Shown piece by piece: positions 36,780-45,829 of a DNA stretch of 64,000 bases (positions are counted from its first letter, which is position 1; each line of letters opens with the position of its first letter). This DNA is from an uncultured Lachnospiraceae bacterium (GTDB lineage Bacteria > Bacillota > Clostridia > Lachnospirales > Lachnospiraceae): NCBI GenBank assembly GCA_934320845.1, contig CAKRFU010000001.1:237917-301916 (forward strand), in the 5' to 3' direction. The position numbers and the translations under genes were made by a program. The notes beneath the pieces are model-generated. The model worked only from the letters and a program-made list of their open reading frames with translations, was not told where the DNA came from and did no database searches.

Positions 36780-36925
36780 ACAAGTTTGTGTCTGTGCACA
36801 CTTGCACAAGTTTGATATGATAAACATGAAAAATGTGTGCAGAAAAGAGGGAAAAGTGGTAATAGTGTGAAAAATCTATGATTTTTCACACGCAAGATTT
36901 GTGCTTGCGCACAAACTTGAGATGC
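36780..36925 (+). ncRNA. hairpin-rich 5' leader of the padR gene
   Basis: The leader holds TTTGTGT..GCACAA type repeats (36787-36812), a perfect 12-bp hairpin with GTGTGAAAAATC arms (36865-36876 and 36880-36891, loop TAT), then CAAG-TTTGTGC-TTGC-GCACAAA-CTTG (36893-36919). A GCCC/GGGC stem follows. The first part aligns with a similar block at 55700-55762 before a BspA-like gene. Confidence 0.5.
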
Positions 36926-36955
36926 CCTGAAAAGCGGGCAAGAATGGAGATTAAT

Positions 36956-37276
36956 ATGAATACAAAAATCAGCGCACAGATAAAAAAAGGCGTTCTTGAA
37001 ATGTGCCTTCTGCACAAATTATCACAACAGGACTATTATGGCTACAATCTTATGCATGAAATGAATATTTTGTTTCCTGAAGTAAACAGCAGCACTTTTT
37101 ATGCCATATTGCGCCGCTTAAAAAACGATGGTTTTGCTGATATTTATTATGGAAATGAGTCCGGTGGCCCTACAAGAAAATATTACAAGATAACCGATAA
37201 TGGGAAAGAAACTCTTGCCGCCTACATTGAGGAATGGGAACAACTTAAATCCGTTGTCTCAGAACTTGGAATCTAA
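36956..37276 (+). CDS. PadR-family transcriptional regulator
   Basis: The 106-residue protein reads MNTKISAQIKKGVLEMCLLH and has the PadR winged helix (YYGYNLMHEMN, NSSTFYAILRRLKNDGFADIYY, GPTRKYYKITDNGKETL) and a short C-terminal dimerisation helix. Small PadR proteins repress export or stress genes in response to drugs or phenolics. No adjacent target on the same strand is visible; the divergent VTC operon is a candidate. GGAG is six bases before the ATG. Confidence 0.92.
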   Translation: MNTKISAQIKKGVLEMCLLHKLSQQDYYGYNLMHEMNILFPEVNSSTFYAILRRLKNDGFADIYYGNESGGPTRKYYKITDNGKETLAAYIEEWEQLKSVVSELGI

Positions 37277-37315
37277 ATTAATATATTTACAATGCAAGTT
37301 TATTAAATATATAAC

Positions 37316-37360
37316 AAAAAAATTGACATAATACATAACTTGTATAATGTCAATTTTTTT
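37316..37360. terminator. bidirectional terminator between padR and ileS
   Basis: A long near-perfect stem with AATTGACAT arms is bordered by A-runs on the left and Ts on the right, serving both convergent genes. Confidence 0.88.
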
Positions 37361-37396
37361 ATGCTTTCGCTTTTAAATTCCCTGCTTTCGCTCGTT

Positions 37397-40300
37397 TTAT
37401 AACTTCTCTACACCAAGTATAACTTTCTCACCGTTGATGTTCCACTCTTTTGTGAATCCTACAGCTCCGTCATACTTAGTTTCATTTGCGAGAACTTCTG
37501 ACTTAATCTGTTCTTCGTTCTTCTGTACAATACCGGCTATCTTTTCATTATCCTGCATTGACACACGGATATGGTCCATTACTTCAAAGCCTGCATCTTT
37601 ACGCATTGTCTGAATTTTACTGATAACCTCACGGACAAATCCTTCCTCAATAAGTTCAGGTGTAAGGTTTGTATCAAGTACAACCGTTATTCCACGGTCT
37701 GTATCTGAAATATATCCTTCCATCTGCGCTGCCTCAATAAGAAGGTCGTCTTTTTCAAGAACTTCCTCATTTCCATCAACTGTAATAGTGAGGTTTCCTT
37801 TCTCATTGAGTTCTGCCATTGCTTTCTGACCGTCAAGTCCTGCAAGGATTTCTTTTACGGCATTAATCTGTTTTCCAAATCTGCGTCCAAGAGTTTTAAG
37901 CTGTGGCTTAAAGCTGTATGTTGTAAGTTCACTTACATCCTGTGTAAGAACTGCTTCCTTAACATTAAGCTCATCCTTAATAATATCCATATAAAACTCT
38001 GAAAGCTCTGTATCAGCTTTTACATACATCTTTCCGATTGGCTGACGATTCTTGATGTTTGCTGTATTACGGCATGCACGTCCGATTACAACTGCTTCAA
38101 GTACAGTTTCCATATCCTCTTCAAGCTTCTTATCGATATGTGCTTCATTTACCTCAGGGAAATCACAGAGATGTACACTTTCAGGTGCGCTTGCATCAAG
38201 TGTGCATACAAGGTTTCTGTAAATATCTTCTGTCATAAACGGAATCATAGGTGCTGCTGCCTTTGAAATTGTCACAAGTGCTGTATAAAGTGTCATGTAA
38301 GCATTTATCTTATCCTGCTCCATTCCCTTTGCCCAGAATCTCTCACGACAACGTCTTACATACCAGTTACTCATCTCATCAACAAAGCTCTGAAGTGCTT
38401 TTGCTGTCTCAGGAATACGATATGCGGCAAGGTTTTCATCAACTTCCTTAACAGTGCTGTTAAGTCTTGATAAAAGCCATTTATCCATTACGGAAAGTTT
38501 ATCATAATCAAGTGTATATTTTGTTGCATTAAATTCATCAATGTTTGCATAGAGTACGAAGAACGCATATGTGTTCCACAGTGTACCCATGAATTTACGC
38601 TGTCCTTCCTGAACTGCTTTGCCGTGGAAACGGTTTGGAAGCCAAGGAGCACTGTTGATATAGAAATACCAGCGGATAGCATCTGCACCATATTTGTCAA
38701 GTGCATCAAACGGATCTACTGCATTTCCTTTTGACTTACTCATCTTCTGTCCGTTCTCATCCTGTACATGACCGAGTACGATAACATTCTCATAAGGTGC
38801 CTTGTTAAACAGAAGTGTTGACTCTGCCATAAGTGAATAGAACCATCCTCTTGTCTGGTCTACTGCTTCAGAAATAAACTGTGCAGGGAACTGTGCCTCA
38901 AATAAGTCTTTATTTTCAAATGGATAATGATGCTGTGCAAATGGCATTGCTCCTGAATCGAACCAGCAGTCGATAACTTCCGGTACTCTCTTCATTGTCT
39001 TGCCACAGTCAGGACACTTAAATGTAACGCCGTCGATATAAGGTCTGTGAAGTTCAACCTTTGCATCATCAGGATTTCCACTTCTCTCTGCAAGTTCTGC
39101 ACGGCTTCCGATAGATTCCTGATGTCCGCAGCCTTCACACTCCCAGATATTGAGTGGTGTTCCCCAATAACGGTTACGTGAAATACCCCAATCCTGAATA
39201 TTTTCAAGCCAGTTTCCGAAACGTCCCTTACCGATTGAATCAGGAATCCAGTTTACAGTGTTGTTGTTGCGTACAAGGTCATCTCTTACCTCAGTCATCT
39301 TGATAAACCAAGACTCTCTTGCATAATAGATAAGCGGAGTATCACATCTCCAGCAATGAGGATAATCATGCTCAAACTTAGGTGCTGCAAAAAGCTGTTT
39401 CTTTGCATCAAGGTCTTTTAATACCTCAGGGTCAGCCTTCTTTACAAAAAGACCCGCAAACGGTGTCTCTTCTGTCATCTCACCTTTTCCGTTTACGAAC
39501 TGTACAAATGGAAGATCATAATTACGTCCTACATTTGCATCATCCTCACCAAATGCAGGTGCGATATGAACGATACCTGTACCATCTGACATAGTTACAT
39601 ATGTGTCACATGTAACGAAAAATCCCTTTTTATGCTGCTTGTCTGCACATTCTTTTGCACAAGCGTAAAGTGGCTCATACTCTTTGTGCTCAAGTTCTTT
39701 ACCTGCAAATGTCTCAAGAACTTCATATGCCTTTGCTCCGTTCTCCTCATCAGCAAGTTTGCCGAGTACATTGTCGAGAAGTGCCTGTGCCATATAGTAT
39801 GTGTATCCGTCAGCTGCCTTTACTTTGCAGTATGTCTCATCAGGATTTACACAAAGTGCAACATTTGATGGAAGTGTCCAAGGTGTTGTCGTCCATGCAA
39901 GGAAATATGCATCCTCATCTTTAACCTTGAAGCGTACTACTGCAGAACGTTCTTTGACAAGTTTATATCCCTGTGCAACCTCCTGTGATGAAAGAGGTGT
40001 TCCACAACGAGGGCAGTAAGGAACAATCTTAAATCCTTTATATAAAAGTTTTTTATTCCAGATTTCTTTTAATGCCCACCACTCTGACTCAATGAAGTTG
40101 TCATCATATGTTACATATGGATTATCCATATCAGCCCAGAAACCTACTGTACCTGAGAAATCTTCCCACATACCTTTATATTTCCAAACTGACTCTTTAC
40201 ATTTCTTGATAAATGGTTCCATACCATACTCTTCAATCTGCTCTTTACCATCAAGACCGAGCATCTTTTCAACTTCAAGCTCTACAGGAAGACCATGTGT

Positions 40301-40558
40301 ATCCCATCCTGCTTTACGAGGAACCATATATCCTTTCATAGTCTTATATCTAGGAATCATATCTTTGATAACTCGTGTAAGCACATGACCGATATGAGGT
40401 TTTCCGTTTGCTGTAGGAGGTCCGTCATAGAATGTATAAGTAGGACAACCCTCTCTTGCTTTCATTGATTTTTCAAAAATCTGCTGGTTACGCCAGAATT
40501 TACCGACATTCTTCTCTCTGTCGACAAAATTTAAGTCGGTTGAAACTTTTTCGTACAT
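37397..40558 (-). CDS. ileS: isoleucyl-tRNA synthetase
   Basis: The 1053-residue class I synthetase has HIGH as HIGH in GKPHIGHVLT, KMSKS in GQKMSKSKGNAV, the editing-domain motif with TGIVHIAPAFGEDD, and the WDTHGLPVELEVE region. The length and the EVEK/anticodon-binding C-terminus without the C-terminal zinc finger of E. coli-type enzymes point to the IleS2-like (eukaryote-like) clade, often associated with lower mupirocin sensitivity; that is inference. ATG at 40558 is preferred over the ATG two codons earlier for ribosome binding site spacing. Expression is controlled by a T-box upstream. Confidence 0.95.
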   Translation of the reverse strand: MYEKVSTDLNFVDREKNVGKFWRNQQIFEKSMKAREGCPTYTFYDGPPTANGKPHIGHVLTRVIKDMIPRYKTMKGYMVPRKAGWDTHGLPVELEVEKMLGLDGKEQIEEYGMEPFIKKCKESVWKYKGMWEDFSGTVGFWADMDNPYVTYDDNFIESEWWALKEIWNKKLLYKGFKIVPYCPRCGTPLSSQEVAQGYKLVKERSAVVRFKVKDEDAYFLAWTTTPWTLPSNVALCVNPDETYCKVKAADGYTYYMAQALLDNVLGKLADEENGAKAYEVLETFAGKELEHKEYEPLYACAKECADKQHKKGFFVTCDTYVTMSDGTGIVHIAPAFGEDDANVGRNYDLPFVQFVNGKGEMTEETPFAGLFVKKADPEVLKDLDAKKQLFAAPKFEHDYPHCWRCDTPLIYYARESWFIKMTEVRDDLVRNNNTVNWIPDSIGKGRFGNWLENIQDWGISRNRYWGTPLNIWECEGCGHQESIGSRAELAERSGNPDDAKVELHRPYIDGVTFKCPDCGKTMKRVPEVIDCWFDSGAMPFAQHHYPFENKDLFEAQFPAQFISEAVDQTRGWFYSLMAESTLLFNKAPYENVIVLGHVQDENGQKMSKSKGNAVDPFDALDKYGADAIRWYFYINSAPWLPNRFHGKAVQEGQRKFMGTLWNTYAFFVLYANIDEFNATKYTLDYDKLSVMDKWLLSRLNSTVKEVDENLAAYRIPETAKALQSFVDEMSNWYVRRCRERFWAKGMEQDKINAYMTLYTALVTISKAAAPMIPFMTEDIYRNLVCTLDASAPESVHLCDFPEVNEAHIDKKLEEDMETVLEAVVIGRACRNTANIKNRQPIGKMYVKADTELSEFYMDIIKDELNVKEAVLTQDVSELTTYSFKPQLKTLGRRFGKQINAVKEILAGLDGQKAMAELNEKGNLTITVDGNEEVLEKDDLLIEAAQMEGYISDTDRGITVVLDTNLTPELIEEGFVREVISKIQTMRKDAGFEVMDHIRVSMQDNEKIAGIVQKNEEQIKSEVLANETKYDGAVGFTKEWNINGEKVILGVEKL

Positions 40559-40721
40559 AATCATTTTCCTTTCTTAAATAAATTAAATAAAGTACAAAGA
40601 GTCGCTTGCGACTCTTTTGCGCTTGAGCGGAATGCGTAGCATTTATTTCTTTTCCGCGAAATGCGCATCCTCACAGAGTGTTTTTTAATATTGTAGGAAA
40701 CAAAAAGTTTCCTATAACATT
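40559..40721 (-). other. hairpins between the T-box terminator and ileS
   Basis: After the T-box terminator the transcript contains an AATxTTxTAGGAAAC/GTTTCCTAxAATATT hairpin, a GCGGAA/TTCCGC stem and a perfect AAAGAGTCGC/GCGACTCTTT palindrome just before the ribosome binding site. No gene is present. These may be mRNA-stabilising or dispersed palindromes. Confidence 0.5.
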
Positions 40722-41026
40722 AAAAAAGCTTCCATCCCCAAACAGGATGAAAGCATAAACTGTCATTAACCACCTATTCTGATGTACATCGTCTGCTCTA
40801 AATCCGCCACTGTTCACACCTATGGTATGACAACAGACAAAATCCTATACAAACAAGATACATGACCTATATAACGGTAGGAACCGGCTCAGTGTACTCA
40901 CAACTGCTTTCCACCTGCAACTCAGGAGTGATATTCCCAATTTGTCAGATGTCCGTTTCTCACCATCACGGACTCACTGTACTCTTTCCCAAAAAGGTAC
41001 TGTCTCCATCTCAGTCTTTAACATAT
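40722..41026 (-). promoter_or_regulatory. T-box riboswitch controlling ileS
   Basis: On the minus strand the leader shows a Stem I with GTCCGT/ACGGAC distal hairpin and the AGTACACTGAG segment, a specifier reading GAATATCACTCC with ATC (Ile) at 40932-40930, an antiterminator T-box with GGTGGTTAATGAC near 40764-40776, and a terminator stem GCTTxCATCC/GGGATGxAAGC plus TTTTTT at 40722-40754. Uncharged tRNA-Ile would favour read-through into ileS. Confidence 0.85.
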
Positions 41027-41032
41027 GTGTTC

Positions 41033-41061
41033 ATTTTATATTGCATTTTAAAAAAAGTCAA
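41033..41061 (-). promoter_or_regulatory. promoter of the ileS T-box leader
   Basis: TTGACT (41056-41061) and TAAAAT (41033-41038) on the minus strand are 17 bases apart, giving a start near 41026. Confidence 0.75.
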
Positions 41062-41116
41062 GAATAAGATGTTCACCTTAACCACCATCTGTAACAGTTC
41101 AGCCTGTTACCACCAT

Positions 41117-42178
41117 CTAATCAAACTCAAATCTTTCGTACACCGATGTGAAATCATTTTCAACAACAGTATGTGGCGCTATTGTCACACTTATATAATC
41201 TTTATCGTTACTAAGGTCAATATCCTTACCGCTATCAACAAGTCTGACTATAGGTCTGAGCGGATTGGAGGTATTCGATACCACAATCGCTCTCTCTCCG
41301 TTTGTCATTATCACTTCAATACCTTTTGCATATACAGGTACTGCCTCCAAAAATGCTTCAACTGCATTTCTGTCAAACAGAACATTGCTTCCTCCCATAA
41401 GATATTCTATAGCTTCTGATAATGCATACGGTTTTTTGTATGGACGCTTTGAGGTTAGTGCATCATATACATCCGCAACATGTATTATCTTAGCATATGG
41501 TGGTATCTCATCACCGACAAGTCTGTCCGGATAACCCGTTCCGTCCTCATTCTCATGGTGATGAAGCACTGCCTGTTTTGTTCTCGCCGAAATAAAGCAA
41601 TTCTCATCCAATATATCATATGAATATCTCGCATGTTCCTGTACTATTCTATACTCCATCATGCTGAGTCTGCCCGGTTTATTGATAATTCCCGGGTCTA
41701 TCTTCGTTTTTCCAATATCATGCATCAGTGCTGCCAAACAAAGTTCATACAACGATTCTTCATCATATGAAAGATATATTCCTATAATTGTTGATATGAC
41801 AGCAACATTCACCGAATGCTTGTATGTATAATTGTCATATGTCCTCAAATCTTTAATATCAAGCGAAATGCTCTTATCTTTCTCAAGAAGCTGACTGACA
41901 ATATTTTTTGCTATTGATTTGAGCGAATCAATATTTCCCTCTTTGACTGCCTTGGCACCCTCATTTCTAAGTTCAATCGAAATAACTTCATCTATCTGGA
42001 TTCCTCTTGACAACTCATCTTCAATATAAACTCCCTGATAACCTCTTATGGAAAGTCTTATAATATATTCTTTAGTAAGTATAGTATTCGCTGCAAGCAA
42101 AACCCTTCCATCATCATCAAAAACCTCTTTTGCAAGAACCATTCCCGATTTAACTTTTTCTATATTAATATATCTCAT
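41117..42178 (-). CDS. HD-GYP-type cyclic di-GMP phosphodiesterase
   Basis: The 353-residue protein starts MRYINIEKVKSGMVLAKEVF. It has an N-terminal PilZ-like/SpoU-type beta region typical of stand-alone HD-GYP proteins and a central HD-GYP domain: HSVNVAVIST, MHDIGKTKIDPGI, HHHENEDGTGYPDRL and VADVYDALTSKRPYK. The GYP loop is GTGYP, and all metal-binding His/Asp residues look intact, so hydrolysis of c-di-GMP is likely. No membrane or receiver domain is present. Start chosen at the ATG; upstream TTG is unsupported. Confidence 0.88.
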   Translation of the reverse strand: MRYINIEKVKSGMVLAKEVFDDDGRVLLAANTILTKEYIIRLSIRGYQGVYIEDELSRGIQIDEVISIELRNEGAKAVKEGNIDSLKSIAKNIVSQLLEKDKSISLDIKDLRTYDNYTYKHSVNVAVISTIIGIYLSYDEESLYELCLAALMHDIGKTKIDPGIINKPGRLSMMEYRIVQEHARYSYDILDENCFISARTKQAVLHHHENEDGTGYPDRLVGDEIPPYAKIIHVADVYDALTSKRPYKKPYALSEAIEYLMGGSNVLFDRNAVEAFLEAVPVYAKGIEVIMTNGERAIVVSNTSNPLRPIVRLVDSGKDIDLSNDKDYISVTIAPHTVVENDFTSVYERFEFD

Positions 42179-42222
42179 AAACCTATTCCCATTCAATAAA
42201 ATTTAGCTCTGATTGTAATATT

Positions 42223-42981
42223 TTAAATTCCAAGACGTTTTAAAAATTCCTGTGTTCTGTAATTTTTAGGTGCATCTATAACTTCCTCCGGTGTTCCCTC
42301 TTCAACAATAACACCACCATCCATAAAAATAACTCTGTCAGAAACAGCTTTTGCAAATTCAATTTCATGTGTCACAACAACCATTGTCATTTTTTCTTCT
42401 GCAAGACTTTTCATAACCCTTAAAATTCCTGCTGTAATCTCAGGGTCTAGTGCTGATGTAGGCTCATCAAAAAACAACATTCTGGGTTTTAACGCAAGTG
42501 CTCTTGCAATTGCTACTCTTTGCTGCTGACCTCCTGACAACTCACATGGATATGCATTCTCTTTGTCTTCAAGCCCTACTTTTTTAAGAAGTTCTCTTGC
42601 CTCCTTAAACACCTCGCTCTTTGGTCTTTTCTGATTGCATACCGGTGCATCGGTTATATTTTTCATAACAGAATAATGTGGAAAAAGATTAAAATTCTGA
42701 AAAACAAGCCCAAAATTCTGCTGTGCTTTTCTAATTGCGTTCTTATCAGGGTAAAGCACTGTTTCCTCTGCATTTTTTACAACCTCTTCCCCACAGTAAG
42801 ATATATCTCCGCCATCTGCCTTTTCAAGAAAAGTCGCACACCTTAATAATGTCGATTTTCCCGAACCGGATGGTCCTATAATAGATACAACTTCCCCCTC
42901 TTTAACACTTAAACTTATATCTTTTAAAACTGTTTTTTCATCAAAAGTTTTCTTGATGTGATTCATTTCTAATATGTTCAT
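42223..42981 (-). CDS. polar amino-acid ABC transporter ATP-binding protein (GlnQ-like)
   Basis: The 252-residue ATPase has Walker [11 protein letters not shown]-loop [15 protein letters not shown], signature [16 protein letters not shown], Walker [15 protein letters not shown] and the H-switch VTHE. The QNFNLFPH sequence is typical of glutamine/polar amino-acid importers. It lies 80 bases downstream of the fused binding protein/permease and completes the transporter. Confidence 0.94.
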   Translation of the reverse strand: MNILEMNHIKKTFDEKTVLKDISLSVKEGEVVSIIGPSGSGKSTLLRCATFLEKADGGDISYCGEEVVKNAEETVLYPDKNAIRKAQQNFGLVFQNFNLFPHYSVMKNITDAPVCNQKRPKSEVFKEARELLKKVGLEDKENAYPCELSGGQQQRVAIARALALKPRMLFFDEPTSALDPEITAGILRVMKSLAEEKMTMVVVTHEIEFAKAVSDRVIFMDGGVIVEEGTPEEVIDAPKNYRTQEFLKRLGI

Positions 42982-43061
42982 ATTTATCCAAGCCTTTCAC
43001 ATATCTCTAAGTTACTATCTGTATTTATCATAGTTATCTAAACTTTCATCAGCAGACTTCT

Positions 43062-44648
43062 CTATCTGTAATAGTCAAGCTTTTTCTCTATCATTTCCAT
43101 AGCGTATGCCACTATAAAGTTAAATATATAATAGAAAAGACCTGCCACAAAAAGCGGCATAACTGATGCCATGCTTGAGGATACCTGCTGCGCAACAGTA
43201 AACATCTCTGTATATGCAACTGCAAATGCAAGAGATGTATCTTTTACAAGCGTGATGACCTCGTTTGTAACAGGCGGCATTATTCTTTTTACCATCTGAG
43301 GGAATATAATCTTGAAAAATGTCCCTGCCCTGCTGTAGCCGAGTACCTCTGCCGCCTCTCTCTGTCCAACCGGTATACTCTGAATTCCCGAACGATAAAT
43401 CTCTGCAAAATAAGCCGCATAATTTAAAGCAAAACCTATAATAACAGCGTAAAAACGATATTCATATGGAAGCTTAATCTTAAAAATATAATATGGACCA
43501 TAAAACACTACAAGTAGCTGAAGCATAAGCGGTGTACCACGCATTATTGATATGTATATCTTCGCTATCCACTGCAAAATCTTTATCTTTGACATTCTCA
43601 TAGCTGTAAGTGGAAGTCCAAGAGGCATTGAAAATACAAGTGTGAGAACAAATATAAGGAGTGTTGCCCCCATACCTTCCGATAATCTCAATGCTATATT
43701 AGCAAAGCTTTTTTTACCTGTATTTGCACTTGTGCTTTCAGGTGCTACGGTTTCCTGTACATCTGTTTTCTGTGGAGCAGGTGTTATTTTTGCCACCTCA
43801 GGAACCTTGCCGCCATCAATATATGTCTTGTCATCAAGGCTCAAACATGCACTGTCCTCAAGTTTCCACTTTTTTACTATAGTATTAAATGTTCCGTCCT
43901 GTAGCATTTCAAGAAGAGTCACCTGAACTTTATCACGAAGCTCTGTATTTCCACGCTTGAAACCGATGCCATACTCTTCTGATGAAAGTCTTTCATCAAG
44001 CATTTTGTACTTGTCACCTGACGCTTCAAGCTTGTAAGATGCAACACCTATATCCATACATATCGCATCAACCATTCCACTTTCAAGATTCATAAACGCA
44101 GAATTGTAATCACCGACTTCTGTTATCTCTTTCATTGAAGCGGCAAGTTCTTTATTTTCCTTAGTCGCATCATCACCTTTAAGAGCTGCAAGTGCTGATG
44201 AATCAGACTGCACACACACAATCTTTCCTTTAAGGTCACTTAACTTTTTGATATCGGAGTCTTTATTTACAATAACTATCTGGGAATTGTCAACATACGG
44301 AGTAGTCCATGTATACTGCTTTTCCCTGCCATTCATTGTAAAACCATTCCATATACAGTCTATGTTTCCAACTTTTAACTCGGTATCTTTGGCTTCCCAG
44401 TCAATAGGCTGTTTGACAAGCTCCCAGCCGTTTCTTTTTGCAACCTCTGCGGCAAGATCAATGTCAAAGCCTATGTACTCACCATCATCGCTAAGGTAAC
44501 CATACGGTGGAAAACTCGCATCAAATCCAACAACAAATTTCTGTTTTGCATCTGCCTGCATTCCCTGTCCAAAAATAAACATCACACCGACCATAATCAG
44601 CATAAATTTTATCAGTCTGCCGGTTTTAAAAAATCTCTTGTCCATCAT
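43062..44648 (-). CDS. fused amino-acid binding protein and ABC permease
   Basis: This 528-residue protein combines a signal anchor (about 12-32), a periplasmic-type type II solute-binding domain (about 35-270; FVVGFDASFPPYGYLSDDGE, TMNGREKQYTWTTPYVDNSQ), a Pro/Thr-rich linker (about 280-312), and a five-helix GlnP-type permease (about 318-525) with the EAA loop SIPVGQREAAEVLGYSRAGTFFKIIFPQ. It imports polar amino acids with the downstream ATPase. The binding domain is tethered to the channel rather than a free lipoprotein, as in GlnPQ of lactococci. Among three close ATGs 44648 has the best spacing to GGA. Confidence 0.92.
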   Translation of the reverse strand: MMDKRFFKTGRLIKFMLIMVGVMFIFGQGMQADAKQKFVVGFDASFPPYGYLSDDGEYIGFDIDLAAEVAKRNGWELVKQPIDWEAKDTELKVGNIDCIWNGFTMNGREKQYTWTTPYVDNSQIVIVNKDSDIKKLSDLKGKIVCVQSDSSALAALKGDDATKENKELAASMKEITEVGDYNSAFMNLESGMVDAICMDIGVASYKLEASGDKYKMLDERLSSEEYGIGFKRGNTELRDKVQVTLLEMLQDGTFNTIVKKWKLEDSACLSLDDKTYIDGGKVPEVAKITPAPQKTDVQETVAPESTSANTGKKSFANIALRLSEGMGATLLIFVLTLVFSMPLGLPLTAMRMSKIKILQWIAKIYISIMRGTPLMLQLLVVFYGPYYIFKIKLPYEYRFYAVIIGFALNYAAYFAEIYRSGIQSIPVGQREAAEVLGYSRAGTFFKIIFPQMVKRIMPPVTNEVITLVKDTSLAFAVAYTEMFTVAQQVSSSMASVMPLFVAGLFYYIFNFIVAYAMEMIEKKLDYYR

Positions 44649-44822
44649 TTTCATCCAATCTGTTTTATTTTATTACAAAATATAAAAACCAAAAACACAG
44701 CAAAATGCATTTACAAACGCTTTATACAGCCTTTGGCATAAATGACAACCAGCATGTCCCTGACTTTTACCTTTGCGTTTATATTAACATATATTTACCA
44801 TATTTGGGAAATTTTTTTAAGC

Positions 44823-44860
44823 AAAAAGGCAGCTATATATTCTAAAAAGAATTAGCTGCC
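44823..44860 (-). terminator. terminator after the rhodanese gene
   Basis: GGCAGCTA and TAGCTGCC pair around an AT-rich inner stem and are followed by TTTTT on the minus strand. Confidence 0.85.
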
Positions 44861-44887
44861 AAAAAAAATACTGAATAAATTTACATT

Positions 44888-45256
44888 TTAATATTTTATT
44901 TTCCTGTATTTTTCAAACCCTCCATTCAGACTGACAACGGGATAACCAAGTTTTGCAAGGTCTCTTGTTGCATAAATACTTTGGTTTCCCCTGTCACAAT
45001 AAAGAACGATAAGTCTGATACCTTTTTTATTAAAAATCTCTCTATCCTCATTCGTGATATAACTTCTTGCAAATATTCTTCTTATATCTTTCTCCAACAA
45101 ACCAATATCTATCCAAACAGCTCCGGGAATGTGCTCTTTATCATAATCACTTTTATCCCGTAAATCAAAAATCATCACATCACTTCGACCAAGATAATTT
45201 TTAAGCTGTCGTGCTGGAAGAATACGAATTGAATTTTTGATATTATCAAAGGTCAT
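44888..45256 (-). CDS. single-domain rhodanese-like protein
   Basis: The 122-residue protein has one rhodanese domain with MIFDLRDKSDYDKEHIPGAVWIDIG and the active-site loop LYCDRGNQS with the catalytic cysteine. Such proteins transfer sulfane sulfur or handle thiols; the partner is unknown. It stands alone with its own terminator. Confidence 0.9.
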   Translation of the reverse strand: MTFDNIKNSIRILPARQLKNYLGRSDVMIFDLRDKSDYDKEHIPGAVWIDIGLLEKDIRRIFARSYITNEDREIFNKKGIRLIVLYCDRGNQSIYATRDLAKLGYPVVSLNGGFEKYRKIKY

Positions 45257-45559
45257 AATTTTGTGTCTCCAATATATATTTTTAAGTACGCATAATATAC
45301 CTTATACTATACTATATATTATGAATACAAACCGCATATTGTGTGTTAATATCTAAAAATATACTATAGAATCATTTTTATAATCACAAAAGAATTCACA
45401 TATTTACAACTTTTTAATTATAAAATATATCTAATTTTAAATGCACTAATCTATAATTACTCTTGCAATTATGAATAAATTGTAAAGTTTTTTGCATTTT
45501 TCTTCATATTTTGTTAAAAAAATATTGCTATTTTCCAAATATATGTTACAATATCTCTT
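45257..45559. promoter_or_regulatory. AT-rich spacer with small-RNA promoter
   Basis: No gene is seen. TTGCTA (45525-45530) and TACAAT (45547-45552, preceded by TGT) are 16 bases apart on the plus strand, pointing to a start near 45559. Confidence 0.55.
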
Positions 45560-45705
45560 GTAGTTTACTAACATGTATAGCTGTTTTGAATATTCCTATT
45601 GGAGAGGGTGTGCAGCTTTCAGCTTATACATTGTTTATTATTTGTTCCCACCTATTTATAAAAAAATCAGCCGTCTTATTTTTTTGATAAGACGGCTGAT
45701 TTTTT
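45559..45705 (+). ncRNA. candidate small RNA with strong terminator
   Basis: After the promoter at 45525-45552, a 145-base stretch without a gene shows long-range pairing of ATGTATA-GCTG (near 45574-45586) with CAGC-TATACAT (near 45620-45632). It ends with an 18-bp terminator stem (45662-45700, TCAGCCGTCTTAT arms) bearing a T-run. A separate promoter for the transporter follows the terminator, so the RNA is an independent unit. Confidence 0.5.
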
Positions 45706-45708
45706 ATC

Positions 45709-45789
45709 TTGCCATAATTTTACATTTCTGATATACTAATCATAATTTAAGTAAACAATGGCGATTACGGAATATTCTGTAACCGCCAT
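45709..45789 (+). promoter_or_regulatory. promoter and leader hairpin of the AGCS gene
   Basis: TTGCCA (45709-45714) and TATACT (45732-45737) are 17 bases apart. A long G-U-containing hairpin with ATGGCG and CGCCAT arms fills 45758-45789 and is followed by a T-rich stretch, as in an attenuator. The leader is too short for a glycine riboswitch. Confidence 0.6.
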
Positions 45790-45829
45790 TTTCTTTATTA
45801 TTCCCTATTTTTTTAGAAAGAGGTGTTAT

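Noticed and set aside
36641..37015. 124-codon minus-strand frame opposite the padR leader
   Set aside because: It covers the padR promoter, leader hairpins and start; Cys/His-rich repeats arise from the inverted repeats.
40862..41419. 185-codon plus-strand frame
   Set aside because: It is antisense to the T-box leader and the HD-GYP gene; no ribosome binding site.
45709..45829. Glycine riboswitch before the AGCS symporter
   Set aside because: The leader after the promoter is only about 90 bases and holds a single hairpin; the glycine aptamer motifs are absent.
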